Positions 32,087-40,818 of a stretch of 64,000 nucleotides of DNA are shown here, one piece after another. The notes under the pieces were generated by a model. The model had not been told where the DNA came from. It searched no databases and saw only the letters and a list, made by a program, of their open reading frames with translations. The stretch is from Natronobeatus ordinarius (lineage in GTDB: Archaea > Halobacteriota > Halobacteria > Halobacteriales > Natrialbaceae). The stretch covers positions 2,542,001 to 2,606,000 of the forward strand of contig NZ_CP101456.1 of the NCBI RefSeq assembly GCF_024362485.1, written 5' to 3'. Positions within the stretch are counted from its first letter, which is position 1. Each line of letters opens with the position of its first letter. The position numbers were made by a program, and so were the translations under genes.

Positions 32087-33138
32087 CCGACGATCGGGCG
32101 ATCTCGACGGTGATGGACGTCGCACTGGCGCTGCTGATCGTCAGCACGAGCGTGTTACTGATCGGCGTCTACCTCCACAGCGACGACGAGTCGATCGGCG
32201 GGGACCGCGGTGATCACGCAATCCAGACGCTGTCCGGTTCGACGGTGACGATCACGTACGATTTGCGAGCCGAGAACGAGGCTGGCAACGCGACGACCGA
32301 CAGCAAACACTACGACCACCCGGACCTCGACCCCGACGAAATCGGCGAACTCTACCAGATCACGACCTACGGCTCGGCGGCGGATCTGCTCGGCGAGGCT
32401 GCGCTGGTGAACCTCCAGATAAACGATACCAAGCCCTTCGCCTACGGGTACGACGTCGAACGGTCGGTCGACGCGGCGATCCGCGATCGGCTGGTCGGCA
32501 GTGAGGGCCGAACCTACGCAATTGCAACCTGGGAACCCTACGAAGGAGCGTCGATCAACGGCACGGCCACCGCCGGCGACCGACCACCGCGCACCGCCGA
32601 CGTTTCGAGTTCGACGATGGCGGTCTCGAGCACCGTTCCTCCGGTCGAGGCGAAGACGCTTGCCGAGTCGTTCGTCGACGGGCAAGAGCGCAGTGCCAGC
32701 CGGAGCGGCATCGAAGACGGCTTCGACCTCGTCGGCGAGGACATCGCCCACGCCACGGTCGAGGGCTACTTCCCGCCCGAGGCAACGCAGTACACCCTCG
32801 AGTCGACGCTCACCGAGAACTCAATGACGCTGTACAACTACCGAACGCTCGCCGACGCCACCGGGGCCGACGTCGAAGACCACGTGACCGGAACGTCACC
32901 CAACGCCATCGCGGCGAACGAAGCACTCGCAGGGACCGCAGGCGACGACGAGGGACTCGCCGCAGTGATCGCCGACGACATGCGCGACAGTCCGGCTGGC
33001 GAGCAAATCGAGGAGGCGTACGCCGAACTCGACGACGACGTTCCGACCGAGGAAAAGGTGGAAGCGCTCGAGTCTGAGTTCGACGCGGTCGTCTCGACCG
33101 GAACGATCAAGATCACCGTACAAACCTGGGATCGATAA
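32080..33138 (+). CDS. Pilin-like protein, third of four
   Basis: This 352-residue protein starts MVTDDRAISTVMDVALALLI, followed by VSTSVLLIGVYL. The motif RAISTVMDVA resembles archaeal class III signal peptides, where the cut comes before a hydrophobic assembly helix. The remainder is a large extracytoplasmic domain with Thr-rich stretches (TYDLRAENEAGNATTDSKHY) and a long acidic helix near the C-terminus. It overlaps the previous gene by seven bases. The function is inferred from context: surface subunit of the TadA/TadC system. Confidence 0.68.
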   Translation: MVTDDRAISTVMDVALALLIVSTSVLLIGVYLHSDDESIGGDRGDHAIQTLSGSTVTITYDLRAENEAGNATTDSKHYDHPDLDPDEIGELYQITTYGSAADLLGEAALVNLQINDTKPFAYGYDVERSVDAAIRDRLVGSEGRTYAIATWEPYEGASINGTATAGDRPPRTADVSSSTMAVSSTVPPVEAKTLAESFVDGQERSASRSGIEDGFDLVGEDIAHATVEGYFPPEATQYTLESTLTENSMTLYNYRTLADATGADVEDHVTGTSPNAIAANEALAGTAGDDEGLAAVIADDMRDSPAGEQIEEAYAELDDDVPTEEKVEALESEFDAVVSTGTIKITVQTWDR

Positions 33139-33201
33139 TATGAACGTGAACAGTCACCGCTGGCAACCGAACGGAGCCGTACAGGGCCCGAAATAGAACC
33201 G

Positions 33202-36200
33202 ATGACAGGCCGTAACCGACCGAATCGGAGCATATCGATTGCAGATGACGACCGCGCACGCATTCCGTTCGCGATGATCGCGGTGTTGTTACTCGTTTCG
33301 AGCGTCGGGATCATCGCCGTGCTCGAACAGCGCCCCGATCCGGTGATCGACCGTGACGCTGAACTCGTGCTCGACCGGAGCGTGACCGCCGCACAAAGTG
33401 AGCTTCGCACCGCGGTACTCGATGCGACGCACCAGGCGGGCGCAGCACCGATCAACACGACGGCCGGCAGCGATATCGATGCGATTTCGGCTGCCGACGA
33501 CGACCGTGAGGCGTTCCGAAAGTACGTCAAACTGCTCGTCTACCTCGAAGCCGCCGATCGGTTGCCTGCCGCCGGCCAGTCCGTCGGCCCGGACGCCGAG
33601 TCGACAGTGTCACTCCCGCCAGTCTCGAGCGACCCCGGCGACGGCGAGATCGATCCAGACGAGGCCATCGACCGGGTCGACCTCGAGATCGGCTACTTCG
33701 ACGAGGACGTCGAGCAGGGAACGATTCACGCGACCGTCCACGGCGTCGAATTCGACGGCGTCGTCGGCGGAGAAGAACTCCCGACGGAGACGCGATCGCT
33801 CAGCGTCAGCGCAGGCTCGCCGGTCTTCGAACTGCACGAACGGATGACGGAGTACGAAGCACAACTCAACAAAGGATTTTTCGACAGCGAAGGAGCACCC
33901 GATGCGACCGACCCCGACGGACTCGGCCAGGAGCTCGCCCTTCGACTGTATCCGATGGCGTACCTGAAAGCGAGCTGGGACCGATTCGGCGAGGAGACTA
34001 CCAGACCCGAAGATCACGCCTTCGAGGAGGTCATCGATACCGACCACACCGAAGTGCTCGCCAACCACGCTATCTTCTCGGTCCAGGAGGACGTCTTCGG
34101 CACCCGCGATCCACACGCCGATCGAACGATGCGTCCCCAGTACGTCTGTACGAGCCTCGACCTCGCCACGACGATCAGCGACGTCGAACTCGAGGCAGAC
34201 CTGAACGACATGGTTCCGAGCGACAACGTCACGTTCGAAGACGACCTCGAGGAGATCGTCGAACGCGACGAAAACGACACGATAATCGGCTTCAACGAGG
34301 AGGTCGACTTCGAAGAGCAGGTGTGTGACGACGGCGGCTTGATCAACGACTGGGTGTTCGGTGACGAAGCGACTGGCGACCTCCCGGACGTGCCACCACT
34401 CTCTGACCTCATCCAGGACGGCATCGAGAGCATGGACGCGGCAACCTACGAAATCGAGGTCCCGGTCGATATGGTCGCCAAGGCCACGCTACTCGAGTAC
34501 CAGGGCGAGAACGTCGTCGACTACCTCGAAGCGGAGGCCGAGCAGATCGAATCCGAGATGGAAGACAGGGAGATGCCGGATGAGTACATGTACGACGTCC
34601 CCGACGGCGAGTACGAACGGAGCCCGGGAGACATCGTCGACGAACTCTATCGAATCGACGTGACGACCGACCAGAGCACTTCGTCCGGCCAGCTACCCAC
34701 GCCCAGCCCACCCGATGGAAGTGACTGGGAACGCGACCGGGATAGCGACTCCGAGTCAGTTCGCGGCGTTGCGAGTGTAGACGTCGATCACACGCCGATC
34801 CGAGCGGGCGACAGTTACGATCGAACGATTCACAAACTCTCCGGAACGGCCGCCGTCGAGGTGCGCGTCGTCCACGGCTACAAGGACACCACCGGAAACG
34901 AGACGGAATACACGACCGTCTCCACCACCGACACCGTCGACGTCGAGGTGGAGACGACGATCGATGGCTCGTACGGCTTCGACGCAGGGGGCGAGTACTA
35001 CACCGGAACCAACGAGTTCCCAGTCGCATCGAACCCGATCGAGACCGACTACGGCCACCACGACGACGTGACCTTCGAGACGGGATTCGAGAACGCGCTC
35101 GTCGAAGTGACGAGCGCGGAGTCCTACGACACTGCAGAGCGTGACATCGAGAGCGAACTGACCTCTGCACTCGAGTCGAGCGATCCAGACGGCCTCGAAT
35201 CCGCGGCCGAAGAGAGCGTTCTCGAGCAGTCGAGCACGGTGCTCGAGTCGGACGACGTCATCCCGGGTGAACGGCAGGCCGTGATCGACGCGCTGACCGA
35301 AGAGCTCGAAACCGTGCACGGAAATTTCACCGCCGAGTGGAACGACGACCCGCTCCGCGTCGAGGTCGCCGAACTAACCGACGGGGAGACGCCACCGAAG
35401 CAGGCAATCGAGGACATTCAGGCCCGATTCGAGGACCAGTACGTCGACGACGGGGGACCGTACGAGACGCCCGAAGAGAAGGCGAAAGCCCAGATTCGGA
35501 AGGCGTACTTCGATCGTATCTACTACTGGCTCGGGGAGTTCGACGACGAGTACGACGAGCAACTGGACGCCGTCGAATCCGAACTCGACGATATCGGTGA
35601 CGGGGCCGGACTCGGCTATCTCGACGACGCACTCGACTTCGTGCAGGGATTCGCGAACGCCGACTTCGATCCCGAGCCGATCGACCTCGAGGGCTCACCA
35701 GTACTCGACGACGCCCAGTACGAAGTCTCCGGCTCGCCGACGTACCTGACGACGACCTCGATCAATCGCGAACGTGATTCAGCGATCAGACCGGAAGACG
35801 CAGGCGTCCTCGACCTCGAGTTCGACGAGGACGTCCACCACGATCCGATGGCGGTGCAGACGGACAATCGCATGCCGTGGCCGGGACTGCCGGTCGTGTT
35901 CGCAATACCGAATAAGTGGTACGCGACGATCAACACCTGGTCCGTCGACGTCAGGGGCGAGTACTCTCGGTTCGAAGTCAGTTCGACCATCGGCGACCCT
36001 GCTGACAGCGATCGGCTCACCTACGTCGCCGAACATCGTCCGATAACGGTCGAACTCTCCGACGGCGAAACGGTGCAGGTCGGGAAGAACGAGGCGATCG
36101 ACTTCGAGACGGAGACGGAAGTGATCGTCGTGATGCCCGGAGCCGTCGTTCAGCGCGGTGGGCCGGTGCCTGCGGTTGCTGATGGCCAGGGATCGCTAGA

Positions 36201-36288
36201 TGGAACCACATTCTGTTCCGAGACCTGGGAAGATGTTGGCCCGAACGCAGAGTCCGATACTTCTATGTGTGATGACCCTCATAGCTGA
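33202..36288 (+). CDS. Very large single-helix surface protein of the pilus-like system
   Basis: This 1028-residue protein has one N-terminal hydrophobic helix (IPFAMIAVLLLVSSVGIIAV, about residues 21-40) after a polar leader (NRSISIADDDRAR). A very long extracytoplasmic region follows. It contains helical acidic segments (EEIVERDENDTIIGFNEEVD, YLEAEAEQIESEMEDREMPD), a Ser/Pro linker (TSSGQLPTPSPPDGSDWE), beta-rich parts (HKLSGTAAVEVRVVHGYKDT), and a C-terminal domain near a hydrophobic patch (MPWPGLPVVFAIPNKWYATI). No enzyme motif is recognised. It may be an adhesive tip or stalk, which is an inference from size, topology and position at the end of the pilus-like gene group. Confidence 0.7.
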   Translation: MTGRNRPNRSISIADDDRARIPFAMIAVLLLVSSVGIIAVLEQRPDPVIDRDAELVLDRSVTAAQSELRTAVLDATHQAGAAPINTTAGSDIDAISAADDDREAFRKYVKLLVYLEAADRLPAAGQSVGPDAESTVSLPPVSSDPGDGEIDPDEAIDRVDLEIGYFDEDVEQGTIHATVHGVEFDGVVGGEELPTETRSLSVSAGSPVFELHERMTEYEAQLNKGFFDSEGAPDATDPDGLGQELALRLYPMAYLKASWDRFGEETTRPEDHAFEEVIDTDHTEVLANHAIFSVQEDVFGTRDPHADRTMRPQYVCTSLDLATTISDVELEADLNDMVPSDNVTFEDDLEEIVERDENDTIIGFNEEVDFEEQVCDDGGLINDWVFGDEATGDLPDVPPLSDLIQDGIESMDAATYEIEVPVDMVAKATLLEYQGENVVDYLEAEAEQIESEMEDREMPDEYMYDVPDGEYERSPGDIVDELYRIDVTTDQSTSSGQLPTPSPPDGSDWERDRDSDSESVRGVASVDVDHTPIRAGDSYDRTIHKLSGTAAVEVRVVHGYKDTTGNETEYTTVSTTDTVDVEVETTIDGSYGFDAGGEYYTGTNEFPVASNPIETDYGHHDDVTFETGFENALVEVTSAESYDTAERDIESELTSALESSDPDGLESAAEESVLEQSSTVLESDDVIPGERQAVIDALTEELETVHGNFTAEWNDDPLRVEVAELTDGETPPKQAIEDIQARFEDQYVDDGGPYETPEEKAKAQIRKAYFDRIYYWLGEFDDEYDEQLDAVESELDDIGDGAGLGYLDDALDFVQGFANADFDPEPIDLEGSPVLDDAQYEVSGSPTYLTTTSINRERDSAIRPEDAGVLDLEFDEDVHHDPMAVQTDNRMPWPGLPVVFAIPNKWYATINTWSVDVRGEYSRFEVSSTIGDPADSDRLTYVAEHRPITVELSDGETVQVGKNEAIDFETETEVIVVMPGAVVQRGGPVPAVADGQGSLDGTTFCSETWEDVGPNAESDTSMCDDPHS

Positions 36289-36359
36289 TCTTCATACCCA
36301 CCTTTCCCGAACAATTTTAACCCTTTAGGGCATATATACTGGTATGAAAACAAAAAGTA

Positions 36360-37568
36360 TTAGCCAAATGCTACAATTCCTGGATCATCAATTGATAAAA
36401 GGATGAGTTCGTTTAGGACCACCGGAAAATGAGCCTCGTCTAATTCTGGTGGTTGGGCTTCCCAATTAACAGCTCCCGTTTCGTATTCTACTGACGTAAT
36501 ATCTGGTGGTGCCGAAAAACTCGTACTTCGTATGGTGTAGACCGAATCTCCTGCGACTACAACAGGATAAGTAGTGTTTATTTCAGGGTCCCACGTAGGT
36601 GACTTCCGACCTTGGTTAAAATCATATGCTACTAATTCGTCTATCCGAATATAAGCACAGTCGTCATGTATAGTGGGTCGATTCCACGAAGACTGTTCGA
36701 ATTCAGCAACTGTTTGTAATTCGCCACTTTCCCCATTGATCGAGATAAGCGATTCACGATCAACAGTATACACTAATCCATCAACAAGTGGGAATGTTTT
36801 GGTCAGACGATCATCGAACCACTGTTGTGCGTGAAAGATTTCGTGTTCCCAAATCGAATCACCAGTGTCGAGATCATACGCAGCTATCACAAAGTCGTCT
36901 TCATCCAGGTCTGGACGAGATCGAACGTAAACACGTTCGTCGTCAACCGCAAGCGACTGAACCGTCTCAGTGACGTCGATCTCGAGTCGTTCCTCACCGG
37001 TTTCGTCGAGGACGATGACACGGTCTTCGAGGCCAGCGTAGAGCAGGTCGTCGTAGATCCGGAGTGATTCGACCGATTCGTCGTGGCCGGTGTTCCAGAG
37101 AACGTCACCGTCGTCGTGATCGAGCGCTTCGACACCGTCACCGGCGACGAAGACGGCCGCATCCGAGACGGCGGGCGTGCCTCGCTCGCCCGTTTCGTGT
37201 TCCCAGACGGTATCGCCGCGTTCGGTGAGATCGAGGGCGGTGTAGAAGCCACTTCCGTGACTGACGTACGCGACGTCGTCGTACACGACTGGTGGACTTA
37301 CGGTCCCCTCGAGTTCGGCAGTCCAGAGAATTTCGGGTTCGCCGTCGAGGCCGTCGTGGGGGACCGAGAGTCGATTGGCAGCGTTGTAGTGGATCATCGG
37401 CCAGCTGCCGTAGTCGCTGTCGTCGTCGGCGACGCCGGGGTCGTCCTCCGGTGGGGATGTGTCGGGGTCGTCCGAACCGCCGGTGCAGCCGGCGAGAGTA
37501 GCCATCGCGGCGGTCGATCCGACACACGTCGCGAGCCACTGGCGGCGCGTCTGTCTGCGCTTGGACAT
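36360..37568 (-). CDS. Tat-exported lipoprotein with PQQ-like beta-propeller; mosaic base composition
   Basis: This 402-residue protein has a Tat motif and lipobox (TRRQWLATCVGSTAAMATLA, then GC) followed by an acidic linker and repeated beta-propeller blades of the PQQ/BamB type (DVAYVSHGSGFYTALDLTE, GDVLWNTGHDESVESLRIYD, GDSIWEHEIFHAQQW). Such lipoproteins sit outside the membrane; their roles are mostly unknown. The 5' half of the gene (about 36900-37568) has the usual high GC of this genome, while the 3' half (36360-36900) is clearly AT-rich, as if two gene sources were joined within the frame. An aggaggt stretch upstream may act as a ribosome-binding site. Confidence 0.8.
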   Translation of the reverse strand: MSKRRQTRRQWLATCVGSTAAMATLAGCTGGSDDPDTSPPEDDPGVADDDSDYGSWPMIHYNAANRLSVPHDGLDGEPEILWTAELEGTVSPPVVYDDVAYVSHGSGFYTALDLTERGDTVWEHETGERGTPAVSDAAVFVAGDGVEALDHDDGDVLWNTGHDESVESLRIYDDLLYAGLEDRVIVLDETGEERLEIDVTETVQSLAVDDERVYVRSRPDLDEDDFVIAAYDLDTGDSIWEHEIFHAQQWFDDRLTKTFPLVDGLVYTVDRESLISINGESGELQTVAEFEQSSWNRPTIHDDCAYIRIDELVAYDFNQGRKSPTWDPEINTTYPVVVAGDSVYTIRSTSFSAPPDITSVEYETGAVNWEAQPPELDEAHFPVVLNELILLSIDDPGIVAFG

Positions 37569-37885
37569 GTGGTTGCTTGCTACCTCCTAACCTATAATGA
37601 AAATTTCGAAAGTTGTAATACCAAGACTGATTGGGTGAGAGATCACGAATAGGGCAGCGAGACGGCCACTCGAGTCCGTTCGTCGAACTGGCTGTCGGCG
37701 ACCTCGAGTCATCGGGGTGCAACTGGAACAGTCACCGACGAGGGAGTGAAACACAGCTTGGGCCTAGGAAACAACGCTTTTCCTAAACTCAACTTGTTAA
37801 TTAGAAACGTAGATTGTATTAGTGAGCACTGTCTGCTGTCGAGCATGAGCGTTCGAACGAGAACCGTTCCCAGCCGAGGGGCACG
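37569..37885. promoter_or_regulatory. Regulatory spacer before cbiG with 7-bp inverted repeat
   Basis: This 317-base spacer lies between the divergent lipoprotein gene and cbiG, and holds no reading frame of note. A perfect inverted repeat, taggaaa (37765-37771) and tttccta (37779-37785), is separated by 7 bases. A TATA-like ttaattag lies at about 37797-37804, about 15 bases after the repeat and about 85 bases before the cbiG ATG. The palindrome position, just upstream of the box, fits an activator or repressor site for the second cobalamin gene block. Confidence 0.4.
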
Positions 37886-38851
37886 ATGAGTTCGGAATCA
37901 GACCGCGACGGCGGTCACTGTTCGACCCCCGACAGCGACGGCGAGGTCGCCGAGGAGATCGCCATCATCGCCTTCAAGCGGAAGATGGACACCGCCGAGG
38001 AAATCGTCGAGGGCATCGACGATCGCTACGACTCGGTGGACATCCTCGAGTATCACTCAGACGTCTTCGAGGAGTACTGGGGCGAGTACGACTGTTTCGT
38101 CGGGCTGATGGCGAGCGGCATCGCGATGCGAAAGACCGCCCACTTACTCGAGGACAAGTGGGACGACCCGGCGATCGTCGTCATCGACGAAGAACTGACC
38201 TGGGCGATCCCGATCACGGGTGGCCACCACGGTGCGAACCAGGTCGCGAAGGATCTCGCGACGATGGGTGCGATCCCGGCGATGACCACCGCGAGCGAGG
38301 CGGCGGGTAAGCAGGGCGTCGAGGCCCGCGCGAAGGCGATGGACGCCCACGTCGTCAACGGCGATTCGACCGTGGCGACGAACCTCGCCGTCCTCGACGA
38401 CGAACTCGGTCCCGTCGCACGACTCGACGGCCCGAAGGCGGTGCTGGTCGGCGACGACGTTACGGTCCTCAAGCGCAACAAGGACGATGGCGTCGTCGTC
38501 GGCACCGGAAGTGTCTCCGGGGCGAAGAAAGAGACGTTCCTGGAAGCCTGGGAGACCGCCCTCGAGCGAACGGAGTACGAGATAGCGGACGTCGAGTTCG
38601 TCGCGACGGCGACCCGGAAAGAAGACGAGGAGGGGTTGCTCGCCGCGGCCGACGAACTCGGCCTCGGCGTCGTCGCCTTCGAGAAGGGGACGCTGCTCGA
38701 GCACGAGGGACCGACCCCCTCGAAGTCGAAGGAACTGATCGGCTGGCCGGGCGTCTCGGAGGCGTCAGCCATCGCCGGTGGCCGTGAGAACGAACTCGTA
38801 CTCGAGAAGATCGGCTACGAGGACGAGGTAACGGTGGCGATCGGCCGATGA
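37886..38851 (+). CDS. cbiG: Cobalt-precorrin-5A hydrolase
   Basis: This 321-residue protein has both CbiG domains. The N-terminal domain (YDCFVGLMASGIAMRKTAHL, then ITGGHHGANQVAKDLA) is followed by the central AIPAMTTASEAAGKQGVEA and a C-terminal domain (VEFVATATRKEDEEGLLAAA, GVSEASAIAGG). CbiG opens the delta-lactone ring of cobalt-precorrin-5A and releases acetaldehyde, the ring-contraction step of the anaerobic pathway. It overlaps cbiH1 by four bases (ATGA). It heads the second cobalamin gene block. Confidence 0.94.
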   Translation: MSSESDRDGGHCSTPDSDGEVAEEIAIIAFKRKMDTAEEIVEGIDDRYDSVDILEYHSDVFEEYWGEYDCFVGLMASGIAMRKTAHLLEDKWDDPAIVVIDEELTWAIPITGGHHGANQVAKDLATMGAIPAMTTASEAAGKQGVEARAKAMDAHVVNGDSTVATNLAVLDDELGPVARLDGPKAVLVGDDVTVLKRNKDDGVVVGTGSVSGAKKETFLEAWETALERTEYEIADVEFVATATRKEDEEGLLAAADELGLGVVAFEKGTLLEHEGPTPSKSKELIGWPGVSEASAIAGGRENELVLEKIGYEDEVTVAIGR

Positions 38852-39747
38852 GTTCGGGCAACGAATCTGCCGGCACTCCCGACGAGTACGGCACCCTCTA
38901 CGTCGTCGGCATCGGCCCCGGCCTGCCCGACCACATGACCAAGCGAGCCAAAGAGGTCATCGAGACGGCCGACTGCGTGATCGCCTCGAATCTTTACCAG
39001 TCGTTCCTCCGTGAGGACGGAACGTTGCCACCTGAGGACGAGGTGGATGACGACGGGTTCGTCACTCGAGACGCTGACACCGCAGCGCGAGACGAAGGCG
39101 ATCGCGAGGACGGCCACGAACAGCAGATCGTCCGGTCGTCGATGGGACGCCAGATCGAACTGGCGAAGGAGGCGTTCAAGCGCGTTCGCGCGGGCGAGGA
39201 CGTCGCCCACGTTTCGGGTGGCGACCCCTCCGTCTACGGCAAGTCCGACCTCCTCTTTCTGATGGCCGAAGAGGAGGAAGCGACGGACATTCCAATCGAG
39301 ATCGTCCCCGGCGTGACCGCCGCACTCGGCGGGTCGGCGATGGTCGGTGCACCCCTGTGTAACGACTTCTGTACCGTCTCGCTGTCCGATAAGTGGCGTG
39401 GCTGGGACGAGATCGAGGAGAAACTGCGTGCCGCGGCGATTTCCGACTTCGTGATCGTCCTCTACAACTGCTGGCGCAACTACGAGAAGGCCGTCGAGAT
39501 CGTCCGCGAGGAACGCACCGACGACGCCTACGTGGCGATCGTCAACGACGCGGGCCGGGAAGACGCCGGCCGCAACGGCGAGGGTCACTTCGTCACGACG
39601 CTTGGCGACGCTGTGAATCACGACGACAAAGTCTCGGGAATGGGCACCTCGCTCATCATCGGCAACCACGAGACGAAAACCTGGAGCAACGACGATCGAA
39701 CGTACCTGGTCACCCCGCGTGGCGGGCGTGACGTCGACGATTTCTGA
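38848..39747 (+). CDS. cbiH1: Cobalt-precorrin-3 C17-methyltransferase, paralogue 1
   Basis: This 299-residue tetrapyrrole methylase has LYVVGIGPGLPDHMTKRAKE, VAHVSGGDPSVYGKSDL, VPGVTAALGGSAMVGAPLCN, and FVIVLYNCWRNYEKAVEIV, which match CbiH/CobJ. CbiH methylates C17 and contracts the macrocycle. An acidic insertion of about 45 residues (residues 56-100, EVDDDGFVTRDADTAARDEG) interrupts the N-terminal domain. A second cbiH follows within five bases; keeping two cbiH copies in tandem is, from memory, a haloarchaeal habit. Confidence 0.92.
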   Translation: MSSGNESAGTPDEYGTLYVVGIGPGLPDHMTKRAKEVIETADCVIASNLYQSFLREDGTLPPEDEVDDDGFVTRDADTAARDEGDREDGHEQQIVRSSMGRQIELAKEAFKRVRAGEDVAHVSGGDPSVYGKSDLLFLMAEEEEATDIPIEIVPGVTAALGGSAMVGAPLCNDFCTVSLSDKWRGWDEIEEKLRAAAISDFVIVLYNCWRNYEKAVEIVREERTDDAYVAIVNDAGREDAGRNGEGHFVTTLGDAVNHDDKVSGMGTSLIIGNHETKTWSNDDRTYLVTPRGGRDVDDF

Positions 39748-39752
39748 TAACC

Positions 39753-40790
39753 ATGACTGACACCAACACCGACTCCGACGAATCGACCTCGAAGTGTGGC
39801 GCGAAAACCGACGGCGGCGAGACCTCGAGTTCCGCTTCGGGCTCGAAGTGCGGCGCGTCGAAGAGCGACGACTCGAGCTCGTCCTCGGAATCGAAATGCG
39901 GGGCCTCAGGTTCGAGCTCGAGCGACTCGAGCAGTTCGGGATCGAAGTGTGGGGCCTCGAGCAAGAAAGAGAGCACCGAGGAGAAAGTCGGCGCGACCGT
40001 CGACGACTTCGACGGCGAGCCCGGCCAGCTGATGGCTGTCGGCCTCGGCCCCGGCCATCCGGAGGGGATGACCCAGCGTGCGAAAGACGCACTGCTCGAG
40101 GCCGAGCACATCGTCGGCTACACGACCTACATCGAGCTCCTGCCCGACGAGATCGTCGAGCAGGCCGACGACATCTACGACACGCCGATGTGTGGCGAGG
40201 TCTCCCGGACAGAGGAATCGGTCGACCGCACGCTCGCGGGCAACGACGTGGCGATCGTCGGCAGCGGCGACCCGAACGTCTACGCGCTCGCGGGGCTGGC
40301 ACTCGAGATCCTCGAGTCGAAGGGTGCGACGGCCTCGATGGTCGACTTCGAGGTTATCCCGGGCGTCCCCGCCGCACAGTCGTGTGCGGCCCGTCTGGGT
40401 GCCCCCCTCGTGAACGACACCGTCTCAGTCTCGCTGTCCGATCACCTCGTGCCGATGCCCGAGATCGAGTCCCGGCTGCACTCGGTCGCAAAGGAGAGTT
40501 TCATCATCACGATCTACAACCCCTGGAGCCGCAAGCGTCGGGAGAACTTCGAGAAGTGCTGTGAGATTCTCCTCACGCACCGCGATCCCGGCACGCCCGT
40601 GGGCATCGTTCACGGTGCCGGCCGCGAGGACGAGCAGGTGATGATCACCGAACTCGGCGAACTCGAAGAGCTCGGTGAAAGCGAGATCATCGACATGACG
40701 ACGACCATCGTCGTCGGCAACGAGGAAACGTACGTCTGGGACGACCGGATGGTCACCCCGCGTGGCTACGAGACGAAATACGACTACTGA
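39753..40790 (+). CDS. cbiH2: Cobalt-precorrin-3 C17-methyltransferase, paralogue 2, with Cys-repeat N-terminus
   Basis: Residues about 85-340 form a normal CbiH/CobJ tetrapyrrole methylase (AVGLGPGHPEGMTQRAKDAL, VAIVGSGDPNVYALAGLALE, VIPGVPAAQSCAARLGAPLV, FIITIYNPWSRKRRENFEKC). The first about 80 residues are an unusual disordered Ser-rich extension with four copies of SKCGA, whose Cys are at 15, 33, 49 and 66 (spacing 16-18). This region has no match in typical bacterial CbiH. Four regularly spaced thiols on a flexible arm could hold cobalt or an iron-sulfur cluster, which is an inference. The gene follows cbiH1 by five bases and is followed by a ferredoxin gene. Confidence 0.92.
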   Translation: MTDTNTDSDESTSKCGAKTDGGETSSSASGSKCGASKSDDSSSSSESKCGASGSSSSDSSSSGSKCGASSKKESTEEKVGATVDDFDGEPGQLMAVGLGPGHPEGMTQRAKDALLEAEHIVGYTTYIELLPDEIVEQADDIYDTPMCGEVSRTEESVDRTLAGNDVAIVGSGDPNVYALAGLALEILESKGATASMVDFEVIPGVPAAQSCAARLGAPLVNDTVSVSLSDHLVPMPEIESRLHSVAKESFIITIYNPWSRKRRENFEKCCEILLTHRDPGTPVGIVHGAGREDEQVMITELGELEELGESEIIDMTTTIVVGNEETYVWDDRMVTPRGYETKYDY

Positions 40791-40818
40791 GGACCCGACC
40801 ACGAACCCAACACACCAC

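Noticed and set aside
33140-33196. An 18-residue reading frame between two pilin-like genes
   Set aside because: It has no hydrophobic helix, no recognisable sequence and is too short to support; it is probably a chance frame or leftover between the genes.
37700-37885. Cobalamin riboswitch before cbiG
   Set aside because: I could not find the conserved B12-box core or a matching fold by eye, and haloarchaea are not known to use this riboswitch.
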